Assembly: GCF_009905375.1 (NCBI RefSeq)
Contig: NW_027417505.1
Span: 62,001-126,000, forward strand
Direction: 5' to 3'
Source of the DNA: Apium graveolens
Lineage: Eukaryota > Streptophyta > Magnoliopsida > Apiales > Apiaceae
DNA length: 64,000 bases
Shown here: one piece after another, positions 23,668 through 34,508 of the stretch
How positions within the stretch are numbered: the first letter of the stretch is position 1
Layout of the letters: every line of letters begins with the position of its first letter
The notes under the pieces: generated by a model
Told to the model about the DNA's origin: nothing
The model's input: the letters and a program-made list of their open reading frames with translations, nothing else
The model's database searches: none
Position numbers and translations under genes: made by a program

Positions 23668-25161
23668 TTAAAATGTGGTTGTATCTTCAGTATGCTCCCC
23701 CTGCACAGGTGCATCTTCCCTTGGCGTAGTCACCATAGTTTCAATAACATCAGAGTTTAATTCATCAGAGTTTGCAGTATCAGGATTTAGATTGTCAGGA
23801 TTTACAGTATCAGAATTTAAAACTTCATTCTCAAATCTCAGCTGATCATGATCATTGAAATCTTCAAGTCCTGTAATCTTCTTATCATCAAAAGAGACAT
23901 TGATTGATTCCATGACAACCCTTGTTCTTAAATTGTAGACTCTGAATGCTTTTGTGGAAAGTGGATATCCAACAAAAATTCCTTCATCAGCTTTTAAATC
24001 AAATTTGGATAGTTGTTCAGGATGAGTCTTAAGAACAAAACATTTGCATCCAAATACATGAAAATACTTCAGATTTGGCTTCTTTTTCTTCACCATCTCA
24101 TATGGTGTTTTGCCATGCTTGTTAATGAGTGTTGCATTCTGAGTAAAACAAGCAGTCTGCACAGCTTCAGCCCAAAAATAGGTTGGCAACTTTGCTTCAT
24201 CAAGCATAGTTCGTGCAGCTTCAATAAGAGTTCTATTCTTTTCTTCAACAACTCCATTTTGTTGTGGAGTTCCAGGACCAGAAAATTCCTGCTTTATTTC
24301 ATGGTCTTTGCAGAACTCTTCCATGATCAAATTCTTGAACTCAGTGCCATTATCACTTCTTATGATCTTCACAGAATCTTTGACCAATTTATCCAGTTGC
24401 TTGACATGATCAATCAAAATAGATGCAGTTTCACTTTTTGTGTGCAAGAAATACACCCATGTGTATCTGGTGAACTCATCCACTATGATCATAGCATATT
24501 TCTTCTTTGCAATAGACATGACATTTACTGGACCAAATAGATCAACATGTAGTAGGTGATAAGGCTCAAGAATTGATGATTCAGTCTTGCTCTTGAAAGA
24601 AGATTTTCTTTGTTTTGCCTTCTGACATGAATCACAAAGGCCATCAGGAGCAAATACTGATTTTGACAGTCCTCTCACAAGATCTTTCTTGACTAGTTCA
24701 TTTATATTGTTGAAATTTAAATGAGAGAGTTTCTTGTGCCAATTCCAGCTTTTTTCAATTGATGTTCTACTTAACAGACAGATTGCAGAACCATCAGTAC
24801 TTGTTGAAAGCTTGGCTTCATAAATGTTACCATGCCTGTATCCTTTCAGAATAACTTTTCCTATAGATTTGCTTACAACTTCACAGTATTCTTCAAAGAA
24901 ATCCACATGATAACCTCTGTCACAGATTTGACTCACACTCAGCAGATTGTGTTTAAGTCTTGAGACCAGAGCTACTTCTTCAATGATGACATTCCCCAGA
25001 TTGATATTGCCATATCCCAAAGTTTTTCCCATGTTGTCATCTCCATAAGAAACACTTGGGCTAGCTTTCTCCACAAAGTCTGATAGCAGGGCTTTATTTC
25101 CAGTCATATGTCCTGAACATCCACTGTCCAGAACTAGGATGTTTTTCCTATTGCCCTGCAA
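23668..25161 (-). CDS. S protease-integrase, intact 497-codon frame
   Basis: Central part of the Sirevirus pol. The aspartic protease site LDSGCSGHM is at residues 11-19. The integrase zinc finger has H142, H147, C176 and C179 (WHKKLSHLN...CDSC). The catalytic core has D207 (HVDLFGP), D270 (RSDNGTEF) and E306 (QQNGVVEE), i.e. D-D(35)-E. The C-terminal copia block (FGCKCFVL...GIFVGY) follows, then an Asn/Pro/Asp-rich linker with NPD-type repeats. The methionine used is internal: upstream (25174-25383) is gag-side coding sequence in another frame, so this is a fragment of a gag-pol polyprotein. It makes cDNA integration possible in the intact element; here flanking pol parts are dead. Confidence 0.9.
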   Translation of the reverse strand: MQGNRKNILVLDSGCSGHMTGNKALLSDFVEKASPSVSYGDDNMGKTLGYGNINLGNVIIEEVALVSRLKHNLLSVSQICDRGYHVDFFEEYCEVVSKSIGKVILKGYRHGNIYEAKLSTSTDGSAICLLSRTSIEKSWNWHKKLSHLNFNNINELVKKDLVRGLSKSVFAPDGLCDSCQKAKQRKSSFKSKTESSILEPYHLLHVDLFGPVNVMSIAKKKYAMIIVDEFTRYTWVYFLHTKSETASILIDHVKQLDKLVKDSVKIIRSDNGTEFKNLIMEEFCKDHEIKQEFSGPGTPQQNGVVEEKNRTLIEAARTMLDEAKLPTYFWAEAVQTACFTQNATLINKHGKTPYEMVKKKKPNLKYFHVFGCKCFVLKTHPEQLSKFDLKADEGIFVGYPLSTKAFRVYNLRTRVVMESINVSFDDKKITGLEDFNDHDQLRFENEVLNSDTVNPDNLNPDTANSDELNSDVIETMVTTPREDAPVQGEHTEDTTTF

Positions 25162-25173
25162 TCACAAAGACCA

Positions 25174-26349
25174 CTAATGATTAGTTTTAAGGACCCAGAC
25201 TTGCTTGGATCCTTTGGCCTTATTAAGTTTGTTAACATTTGCAGCGGATTTAGCATCAGAGTTTATGTTAAAATTTTTCTTATCAGCATTTACACTATCA
25301 GACTTTGTATCAGAACTCATACTAGAAGGAACAAGGCTAACTTTCTTTAAAGAAGGTTTTATTTGATAATAATCATAGTACAAACTATGATATTCCTTAT
25401 AAGTATAAATGGAATGCCATAAACTACCACAATGAATACAAGGATTTTGTGGCCTATATCTAACAGACTGACTCTTAACTCCTGACTTTGAAGGTAGGGA
25501 GTTTATGTTCTTATTTTTCCTTTAAAAAGAAGCCAGATGGTTAAAATTTCCACAGTTATGACATGTTTTTCTAGGAGCATTAGGAACAAGCTTATAATTA
25601 TTACTTTTATTCACACCTTCCTTTCCATTCCTATTTTTCCTACGTGGATTTACCTTTTTTACATTCTTAACATCTTTCAGCTTATGCTTAAGCTGCTTCT
25701 TTGTCATTAATCTTATGTTAACTTCAGTTGGCTTATCCTATTTTGGTTTGTCAGAAGTTAATTTCTCTTTAACTTCTGATTTATCAATATCAGACTTTAC
25801 AACTACAAACTTAACAGGATTTACCTTAGGCTTTTGTTTAATAACTACAAGCTCAATTTCTACAGTTCCCTTATCATTCTTATCATCTCCATAACCTAAG
25901 CCTTCTTTCCAGTTTCCACTACTTAACAAATTCTGAGTTGTTCTGCGAGAGTTAGTCCAAGTCCTGATAATCTCTTTTTCCTTTTCTAACTCAGCTGTTA
26001 GAGATTCATTTATTTTAAGTATTTCATCCCTAACATAAAAGGCATCATCTCTATCTTTCTGAGTTTGATGGAACATGACTAACTCTTTTTCTAAATAATC
26101 ATTCCTCTTCTTATAAGCAAGATTTTCATAAGTTAATCTTTCACATGTTAAAGTCTGATCTATATAACTAATGAACATGGTTTTAAGATATCTTCTCAAC
26201 TCATTAATATCATCAGTATGAAAGGCATAAGTAGTTTGAGGTACCTTTAACTCAGCAGCATCAGAACTGCTATCAGCATTTGCCATCAAGGCATAGTTCA
26301 CCTCACTTTCAGAATCTGAAGTGTTTGTCCAGCTTTTCTTCTTTCTGAC
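25174..26349 (-). pseudogene. S gag C-terminal half / gag-pro linker
   Basis: Continues the S gag interrupted at 26349 by Athila F. The stretch 25738-26385 has acidic NTSDSESEVNYALMANADSS, then a long charged probable coiled coil (YLEKELVMFHQTQKDRDDAF). 25522-25707 is basic and ends in a second zinc-knuckle-like CHNCGNFNHLASF before a stop. 25174-25383 leads into the protease. At least two stops separate the pieces. Confidence 0.8.
26345..26349. repeat. TSD of F, left copy (ctgac)
   Basis: ctgac at 26345-26349 against gtgac at 37643-37647: 5-bp duplication with one substitution. Confidence 0.7.
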
Positions 26350-27469
26350 TGTTAGGGCGAAAACACGTGCTAATAACACACGCAAGTATACGCGTTCGCA
26401 AGTAATATAGAATACTTTCTAGTTCGTTCCCACAGAGACTCAGACTAATTATGTTCAATTAAACTCACTTACCAATGTATGATTACTTCTCAATGTTAAG
26501 ACAATAACACTTAGAATTGATTAACTAATTATTAACTACAATTAACTACTATAATTACCCACTTAATTAACACTTAAATTAACAATATTAAAACACTCAT
26601 GAGATCACAACTTCATTACTACTTCCTTCAATAATCATTGTTATTACCCTTAGCATGCAACAGTGATGATATTAATCGAATAACACGAAACTGATAAAAG
26701 CCAACTTTCATTGTACTAATACCATTCTACCAAACATCCACAATTAAGATAGAAGTTGAATAGGCATCAATTATGTTGAGTCCCTATATGTCTACAGAAA
26801 TTGACAACATAATGATTTAAGCACAAGTTATTCCTTTTGATTACACAGGGCGAATAAAACGGTTAGAGTTACCCACTAATCATGCATACTCGTACATGAA
26901 CCTACGCTAGCATGGCAAGTTCTAAATCTCAAGATCCACCGTCGCTTCGCAAGAGATTAACACCCTATCTTATATGTTCGCGACGCACATAAGATGAATA
27001 CGCACAACCAATACTAGATATCATACAATCATCACACACTAAGGTATTAAACAACTAACTAAAGAATTCCATAGTAAATCCGTTACGACCCCATGATCAC
27101 GATTAGCCCATGATAGCACTCATCGTCATCATGGGTTCATATGAAAATATGATAAATAAACACAAGAGAATAATAACTAAAACTACTTATATTAAACCAG
27201 AGTACGTCACAAGAGTAAATAGGTTCAAAATAAGAAAACTAGCATCCAACGTTACAACAAAATAAAGAATCACAAGAAAATATGCTTCCTCTTCGTCGCA
27301 GTGTACTAAACGGTCTTCTTCCTTATCTCCTTCGCTCCTCGATTAATACTACGATCCAACCTATGTGAAACGTCTCTGAAATCTACTTATATAGGAGTCC
27401 CATAAAACCCAGATAACTCAGAAGTTGGAAGCCAAACAGAAATAGGAGTCTAAAATATTTATTCTGAAA

Positions 27470-27679
27470 TTACGACCCTGCGCGGCCGCTCAGCTTTCCT
27501 GAGCGGGCACTCAGCTTCCTGCGCGGCCTCTCAGCAGAGCTGAGCGGGCGCTCAGACCCCTTCTGGAAAAATGATCTGTTTTGCTCCATTTCTTCGCTGC
27601 AATCTGCTCCTATCTTCCCACTTGCAATGCTGAACACATGCCAAGGCTTATTATTGATGAATTCTCTCCTGAAATGCAA
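27470..27679 (-). other. Small LTR ORF of F (69 codons), also at 37313-37522
   Basis: Frame starting MHFRREFINNKPWHVF, present in both LTRs (37313-37522 starts MHFGRKFINNKPWHVF). The C-terminal half is the translation of the GC-rich palindrome block (LSARSGKLSGR), so conservation can be explained by the DNA repeats. No known domain; a functional protein is doubtful. Confidence 0.25.
27479..27560. repeat. GC-rich GAGCGGGCGCTC palindrome block in F 3' LTR
   Basis: Successive CTGAGCGGGC(A/G)CTCAG-like units in otherwise AT-rich sequence. The counterpart in the 5' LTR (37321-37402) includes a perfect 16-bp palindrome CTGAGCGGCCGCTCAG. A related block occurs at 30487-30543. Confidence 0.9.
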
Positions 27680-27799
27680 CTAATACCCTGAAATGCACAA
27701 ACACTAGAAAAATGCATCAAATACACAAAATACTTGATTTCAAGATACCAATTTAAGCTATTATAAGACGTTCTAAGTGGTATAAAATGCCACTTATCA

Positions 27800-27816
27800 C
27801 ACCCCCAAACTTAAAT
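27800..27816 (-). promoter_or_regulatory. Polypurine tract of F next to 3' LTR
   Basis: Minus strand ATTTAAGTTTGGGGGTG directly before the LTR. The same word recurs at 28985-28999. Confidence 0.9.
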
Positions 27817-28984
27817 CGATGCTTGTCCTCAAGCGTCACAGACTCAAAAACAAAATAAAAACATGCATGAATGCAATCTATATGAAATGCAGCGATCCCC
27901 CTTACTACGACCAAACCAACCAACTTACGACATCTCAACAAATGCAATTAGGCGAATAAAGATCAATCAAATCATACAAACTAACATACAGCCAGAAACG
28001 TGGTGTGTGCAAATGCTTAACAGATATGCTTCGAAACTAGATCAATTATCATAACTCAACTATCCTCAAGCCAATCGCATGATTATACAAAGAATAAAAA
28101 TTCTAGGCACAAAGTAACTTATAACACTTCAAGGATCCTGGAGCTTATTACGGAATCATGCTTTTATTCAAATGCTTATTTGACCGTGCAATGAGTGAGG
28201 TCCACAAAAGACTTATACAATGGCATCCATGTAGCGAGCGTTAGGTTAGCGGATCCCAGACTATAAAAGCCTTAGGTCACTAGGCACAAAGTCCCCTAAG
28301 AACTTAATAACTCGAATACCAAAGAGCCCACTCGTAATCAATTATGCATTAACTCTTTTATTTTCTTCTTCTTTTTTTTATATTTTTTTTATCTTTTTTT
28401 TTCTTTCAACTTTCTGAGCAAGTGCGTTTCGCTCCATCTTGCTCAACCCTAGACCACTCGCATAAAAATATGAGCCGGCTACTAGCCATTTGACGCCTAG
28501 CCACAATTAGCAATGAATTCCATTTTTCACTCCATTTTTTTCTTTTCATGCCTTTTATCACTAAGAACCTATTATAAAATTCTAAGCATAATCAATAGAT
28601 TAACCTCAAAAATCATTAAACCATAACAACAATCTAGTCCTCAAACATTCTCTAAGACTTAGTGAAATTACAAGTGTTTCTAGCATGCATATCACCCTAC
28701 ACGACTCAATCATCACTTTAACGCTATCACTATACTTGATCAACATCACAAATCAATTGGTCAATCAGCGCAAAAGGGATTATGGTATATGCATGAGCTA
28801 CATGACATGATAAACAAATAAAGCTAAAAATAATAAAAAAATACTATATGGCAAAAATTATGCAATTATATGAACTAAACTATCATGAATATGCAACTAT
28901 ATGGCAAAAATTATGCAATTATATGAACTAAACTATCATGAATATGCAACTATATGACACACAGACAAAATATTCCTTAACTAA
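27817..28984 (-). other. Non-coding spacer of F between the two PPT copies
   Basis: About 1.2 kb, AT-rich, with a T-rich run at 28360-28410 and no convincing gene. Athila elements usually have such a spacer after the env-like ORF. It contains a two-copy tandem repeat at about 28847-28954. Confidence 0.7.
28847..28954. repeat. ~54-bp tandem duplication
   Basis: The segment from CTATATGGCAAAAATTATGC through CTATCATGAATATGCAA occurs twice in a row without visible differences, so it is recent. Confidence 0.9.
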
Positions 28985-28999
28985 CACCCCCAAACTTAA
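28985..28999 (-). promoter_or_regulatory. Second PPT-like site of F
   Basis: Minus strand TTTAAGTTTGGGGGT, matching the PPT at 27800-27816 in core and orientation. It lies just past the env-like ORF end. It could be a second plus-strand primer or the remains of a duplicated 3' region. Confidence 0.6.
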
Positions 29000-29054
29000 A
29001 ATCTTCATTGTCCCCAGTGAAGGTAGTAGAAAGGAACACAGGATATACCTACTC

Positions 29055-30223
29055 GGAGAGATCATCATCATCATCACCCTTAGAGGGTGGTGTATCAGGA
29101 GGTGGATATGCAGAGTCCTCACCAAAAACTGGCCACTGGATGTCAGCTCCAAGGCCTCAAAAAGCAGTCCCTAGTGCAAGGGTGAGCTCTTGAGCAAACC
29201 TGCTCTGCGTCTCGTACATAGCATCCATCCTCCTCGAAAGCCTCCTATACTGGGCATCAGCCATCCCAGCACCCTCCTGAGCTCTAGAAGAACCAGCCTC
29301 ATCATGCCCTGGCCTCGCCATGGTAGCACCTCGTGCTGGACGCCCTCCTGGAAGACGATAACGCAGCCCATGCTCCTCGGGCTCACCACCGGTCCACTCC
29401 TGCATCGCATGTAGAGTCCCAGAATCAATAGGAGCCACCGGCAACTGCAACTGCTCATGAGACGGCCACTGAACTCCCACCGCTCGGCAAAGCTTGGTAA
29501 CCGTGGATGCATAAGGGATGTTCATGTGCTTAGCTCCCCTCAAAAACTTCAGAATTCCTTGGTAGATGAACTCACCAAGGTCCACATAGTACTCCTCATT
29601 CAAAATTCCCCACAATAACTGCGCTCTCTCAACTGTGACCTCATGTGCATGTGAAGTAGGCAGAATATTAGCACAAATAAAAGCATTCCATGCACGGGCA
29701 TACCTATTCATCGCGATCGCCGGAAAGTGACGATACTCGTTAGTCCCAGTCTTGAAGGTCCACACTGTTCCCGGCCTACAGAGAGTAGCATAAATCAAAT
29801 CCAAGTCAAAATCCTCAGCAGTCTTCTCGTTCTAGTTCTCCTCCGTGGGATTCCTCTGTCTCTGCCCAATCACACGGCGAATCGCCGCAGGGTGATAATC
29901 AACCGTCATCCCAGGACCACAGAATACCCATTCTTCTCGGCCTTCGCGTTCACATAGAACTCGCGAACCACGCTCATCGGCACTGCTTCAGGATACTCAC
30001 AAAAAGCAATCCACCCCTTCTCAGCAATCATAGGCAACAACTCACCATCCCTCCCCGATGGTAAGAACCCCCTCACCTTCAAAATTGGCTTACCTAGACG
30101 CCTAGTATACTCCTCCTCAGCAGCCCTATCATTGAAATGAGGCCTCGCAGCAGTGCCCCTCGAAGAATCAGCAGTAGGGACAGTGCTGCTGCTATCGATA
30201 GTCCTTGATCTCTTGGGTGCCAT
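29055..30223 (-). pseudogene. F env-like ORF (Athila ORF3, plant mobile-domain type)
   Basis: The ATG at 30223 starts MAPKRSRTIDSSSTVP, a basic Ser/Thr-rich N-terminus, followed by HFNDRAAEEEYTRR. Then comes the domain found in Athila ORF3 and in many plant transposon proteins (residues include VVREFYVNA, then YARAWNAFICANILPTSH, then EYYVDLGEFIYQGILKFL). Past it is an Arg/Gly-rich stretch and an acidic tail (GDDDDDLSE) after a TGA near 29159. A 1-nt frameshift near 29910 and a TAG near 29835 also break it. No fusion or membrane segment is clear, so virion-envelope function is not supported. Confidence 0.8.
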
Positions 30224-30720
30224 CGAAACTGAGTAAAAGTGTTAAAGATTTGTGTTTTTGTGTTTGGGAGAGAGTTTAAGGTTTGAAAGTGTATGGGGGA
30301 TATATGGGATAGGTGTATGTATATATAGGGTAGGGATTAGGGTAAAAATTGATTAGGAGTGGGTTTGAGGGGTAAAATCATGGGGTAATGGGGAAATAGG
30401 TCGTGGGTAATGGGGTTGTGTTTTATTTTTTTTGTTTTTCAGCTTTTTTTTTGTTTTTTATTTGGACTTAAAAAAAAAATTCTTCCAGTCGCCCCCTGAG
30501 CGGTGCAGCAAAGCTGAGCGGGCGCTCAGGGGGCTTCTGGAATTTTTTTTTCCAGGCTCCGTTTTTCTGATTTTTTTTTGTGATTTTGGATAGGTTATTA
30601 ACTTCTAAGGATTCCTGTAACAACAAATCATGGGTTGCCTCCCACGAAGCGCTTCTTTTTCATCATTAGCTTGACGATGCGTTCCTTACTCAAGTTGACA
30701 ATAAAACGGCACTAACCACT
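30224..30720 (-). other. Spacer of F upstream of env-like ORF
   Basis: Non-coding gap between integrase end and env-like ATG, with T-rich and A-rich runs and the GC-rich palindrome block at 30487-30543. A start of a separate env transcript or a splice acceptor could be here; none can be assigned. Confidence 0.6.
30487..30543. repeat. GC-rich palindrome block upstream of env-like ORF
   Basis: Contains GCTGAGCGGGCGCTCAG and CCCCTGAGCGG/CTCAGGGGGC, complementary arms able to form a hairpin, followed by CTTCTGGAA as in the LTR blocks. Same module as in both F LTRs, but about 3 kb from the nearest. Confidence 0.85.
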
Positions 30721-32066
30721 TCACGGTTTACCGTGTCCCCATAGTAGTGCTTCAAACGCTGACCATTAACTTTGAATGCTTGGTCCGGATCATTCTCAAA
30801 AATCTCCACCGCTTCATGTGGAAATACAGTTTTGACAATAAAAGGTCCCGACCACCTTGATTTCAACTTTCCAGGAAAAAGTCAGAGACGAGAGTTGAAT
30901 AAAAGAACTTGTTGCCCCGGCAAGAATAACTTAGGATGTAGCTTCCTATCGTGCCATCTTTTCACTTTTTCCTTGTACATTTTGTTGTTCTCGTACGCTT
31001 GGAGTCGAAATTCATCAAGTTCATTAAGCTGAAGCATTCGCTTCTTTCCAGCCGCATCTAGATCCAGGTTCAACTTCTTCAACGCCCAATAGGCCTTATG
31101 CTCAAGCTCCGCAGGTAAATGACATCCCTTACCATACACAAGTTGAAATGGGGACATCCCAAGTGGAGTCTTGTATGCTGTTCTGCAAGCCCAAACAACT
31201 TCATCGAGCTTCAAAGACCAATCCTTCCTTGACGGATAAACAACCTTCTCTAAGATGCGCTTGATCTCTCTGTTAGACACTTACGCTTGACCATTTGTTT
31301 GCGGATGATAGGCAGTAGGAACTCGATGATTCACATTGTAGCGCTGCATCATTGAAGTAAACTTACGGTTGCAGAAATGCGACCCTTCATCACTTATGAT
31401 TACTCGTGGCGTTCCCAACCTTGTGAAAATCTGCTTATGAAAAAAATTCAACACTGCCTTTGCATCATTTGTCAGTAGAGCCTTGACTTCTACCCATTTT
31501 GAGACATAATCGACTGCTAGCAAGATGTACTGATTATTGCAGGACGAGACAAAAGGCCCCATGAAATCGATTCCCCAAACATCAAAGACCTCGACTTCAA
31601 GCATCACATTTAACGACATCTCATCCTTTCTCGTAAGATTTCCCACTCTTTGGCAACGATCACACCTTAAAATGAACTGATGAGCATCCTTAAACAAAGT
31701 AGGCCAGAAAAAACCTGCTTGCAGAATATGAGCTGCCGTCTTTTCACTACCATAGTGTCCGCCATAAACTGTGGAGTGGCAGTCTCGTAATATCCCCTGC
31801 GTCTCACAGAATGGGATACATCTCCTGATGATCTGGTCAGCTCCCTGTCTAAACAAATATGGTTCATCCCACATATACCACTTCACCTCATGCAGAAACT
31901 TCTTCTTTTGAGTTGTGGTCAAATTAGGAGGCATTATATTGCTGACAAGATAATTCACAATATCTGCGAACCATGGCTCTTCCTCCTGAACTGCGAACAA
32001 CTGCTCATCCAGAAAAGATTCGTTGATTAATGTCGTATCATGTGAAGTAGCTTCGGGATTCTCCAA
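30721..32066 (-). pseudogene. F integrase
   Basis: End of Athila pol. 31281-32066 carries the zinc finger (HYGSEKTAAHILQAGFFWP, then CDRCQRVG) and the catalytic core (WGIDFMGPF with the first Asp, ISDEGSHF with the second, HPQTNGQA). A TAA-type stop at about 31281 falls right after HPQTNGQA, next to the catalytic Glu region. 30882-31280 has the rest ([21 protein letters not shown], a hallmark of Athila/Tat). After another stop the C-terminus runs to about 30721 with KSRWSGPF. Confidence 0.92.
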
Positions 32067-33668
32067 TCTAGAGAGATGGTCAGCTACTTGATTCTCAGTA
32101 CCTTTTCTATTGATCTCTAACTTAAATTCCTATAACAAGAGCACCCAACGAATGAGTCTCGGCTTCGAATCCTTCTTGGAAACCAAATAACGAATAGCCG
32201 CATGATCAGTGAATACTGTCACTTTTGTCCCAAGCAAATAAGATCAAAATTTTTCGAAACCAAAGACTATAGCCAAGAGCTCCTTCTCAGTAGCGGTGTA
32301 GTTCATTTGGGCCCCATTTAAGGTCTTGCTAGAATATTAGACCACATGAAAGAGATTATTCTTGCGCTGCCCAAGAACTGCGCTCATCGCATAATCACTT
32401 GCATTACACATCATCTCAAAAGGCTCTGTTCAATCAGGTGCTGAAATAACTGGTGTAGTTATCAAACTCTTCTTAAGAGTCTCGAATGCCGTTAAACAGT
32501 CATCATCAAATTTGAAAGGCACATCCTTCTCAAGCAAGTTGCACAACGGCTTAGATATCTTCGAAAAGTCCTTGATAAAACGCCGATAAAAACCCGCATG
32601 ACCAAGAAAACTACGAATTCCTTTCACAGAAATAGGTGGTGGAAGATTTTCAATGACTCCCACCTTGGCTTTGTCGACCTCAAGACCCTTGCTAGAGACC
32701 TTATGCCCAAGAATAATGCCTTCACGCACCATAAAATGACATTTTTCCCAATTGAGCACCAAATTAGTTTCCATGCACCTTTTGAGTACTGCACGAAGAT
32801 TATTCAAACATTCATCATACGAATGTCCAAAGACGGAGAAGTCGTCCATGAACACCTCGACATTATTTCCAATCATGTCAGAGAATATAGCCATCATACA
32901 TCTCTGAAAAGTGGCCGGTACGCCACATAACCCAAATGAAACTCTGCGAAAAGCAAACGGGCCAAATGGACAAGTGAAGGTAGTCTTTTCTTGATCCTCT
33001 GGTGCAATACAAATCTGATTATACCCTGAATAGCCATCCAGAAGACAATAATACTCATGACCAGCCAACCTGTCAAGCATCTTATCAATAAACGGAAGCG
33101 GGAAGTGATCCTTCCTTGTGGCCTTGTTCATCTTTCTGTAATCCATACATACTCTCCATCCTGTGACTGTTCGAGTGGGGATGTGCTCGTTCTTCTCATT
33201 TGCTACCACAGTAATACCTCATTTCTTAGGTACACATTACACGGGGCTCACCCAAGAACTGTCATAAATAGGATAAATGATTCATGCATCTAGCCACTTC
33301 AAAATTTCTTTCTTCACCACTTCTTTCATGATAGGATTGAGTCTGCGCTGTTGCTCAACAGTCGGTTTACTACCCTCCTCTAGCAGAATCTTATGCATAC
33401 AATATGAAGGGATAATCCCTTTGATGTCTGCTATAGTCCATCCAATAGCCGATTTGAATTCTCTCAAAATCCTTAAGAGCGTGTCCTCCTCACTACCTGA
33501 AAGATCAGATGCAATAATAACAGGTAAAGTAGATGCATCACCTAAAAAAGCATACCTCAAGTGTTCAGGCAATGGCTTATGCTCCAAGGTAGGTGCTTCC
33601 TCAATCGATGGTTTGAGCTTTCCTTCAGCATTTTTGAGGTCAGAAGTACCAAGAGATTCAAACGGCAT
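32067..33668 (-). pseudogene. F reverse transcriptase and RNase H
   Basis: 33282-33668 leads into RT (IPSYCMHKILLEEGSKP, RRLNPIMKEVVKKEILK). 32430-33209 is the RT body: CMDYRKMNKATRKDHFPLPF, YSGYNQI, catalytic FMDD (VFMDDFSVFG) and GILGHKVS-type end (IILGHKVS). After a stop at 32430, RNase H follows to 32067 ([41 protein letters not shown]) with at least two stops. A gap with stops at 33210-33281 also breaks it. Confidence 0.93.
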
Positions 33669-33704
33669 GTCTAGCTTTCGCCTCCAGGGAGAAGCATTAA
33701 GATA

Positions 33705-34478
33705 TTATAGTTGCTCATTGCCATCCTTATCATCACTGTCAAAATCCCCCACTAAGGCCTTCTCTAATACATCAGACGTTAGCATATGATCGAGTTCTGA
33801 AGTAACCGCAGAATCAATCAAATCCACTTTTAAGCACTCCTCATCTTCTGTAGGGAATTTCATTTCTTTGAATACATTGAATGTCACATCCTGATCCTGC
33901 ACCCGCATTGTAAGTTCACCTTTCTGCACATCTATCAAGGTACGGCCTGTAGCCAAGAAAGGTCTTCCCAAGATTATGGGAATCTTCTTATCTTCCTCGA
34001 AATCCAGAATAACAAAGTCTGCAGGAAAGAAGAGCTTATCCACCTTTACTAGCACATCCTCCACTATGCCTCTTGGGTAAGTAATAGAACGATCAGCCAA
34101 TTATAGAGACATGTAGGTGGGCTTTGGATCAGGCAATTTCAACTTTTTGAAGATTGACAACGGCATCAGATTGATGCTTGCTCCCAAATCACAAAGGCAC
34201 TTGTCAAAAGACAACTTGCCAATGGTGCAAGGAATGGTGAAGCTACCTGGATCTTTAAGCTTTGGAGGTAACTTTTGCTGCAGCATAACACTGCATTCTT
34301 CCGTTAGAGCAAGGGTCTCAAGGTCATCCAGTTTCACCTTCCTTGAGAGAATACTCTTCATAAATCTCGCATAACTAGGCATTTGCTCCAAAGCCTCAGC
34401 GAAAGGTATATTGATGTGAAGTTTCTTGAACACCTCCAGAAACTTACCGAACTGTTTATCCAGCTTTTGTTGTTGCAA
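33705..34478 (-). pseudogene. F protease region
   Basis: 34101-34478 has the retropepsin-like active site CDLGASINLMPLSIF (DLGA is the usual Athila form) and ends at a stop. 33705-34100 continues with VDVLV-type and IILGRPFLATGR, the conserved second block of the fold. A TAA near 34100 separates them. Confidence 0.88.
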
Positions 34479-34508
34479 TCTCTTAGGGAAAGGTGGTGGA
34501 GGATAGAG

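Larger units (their letters stand above)
26350..27799 (-). mobile_element. F 3' LTR
   Basis: Matches 36192-37642 throughout. Contains the GC-rich palindrome block (27479-27560) and a small minus-strand frame. Confidence 0.95.

Noticed and set aside
24013..24540. 175-codon plus-strand frame
   Set aside because: Antisense to the S integrase core, which has all its catalytic motifs on the minus strand.
29157..30223. Athila ORF3 considered as a true retroviral envelope protein
   Set aside because: No signal peptide, fusion peptide or membrane anchor is visible; the conserved block is the plant transposon-associated domain, so only 'env-like' by position is justified.
33277..33789. 170-codon plus-strand frame
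   Set aside because: Antisense to the F protease-RT linker; a shadow of the real coding strand.
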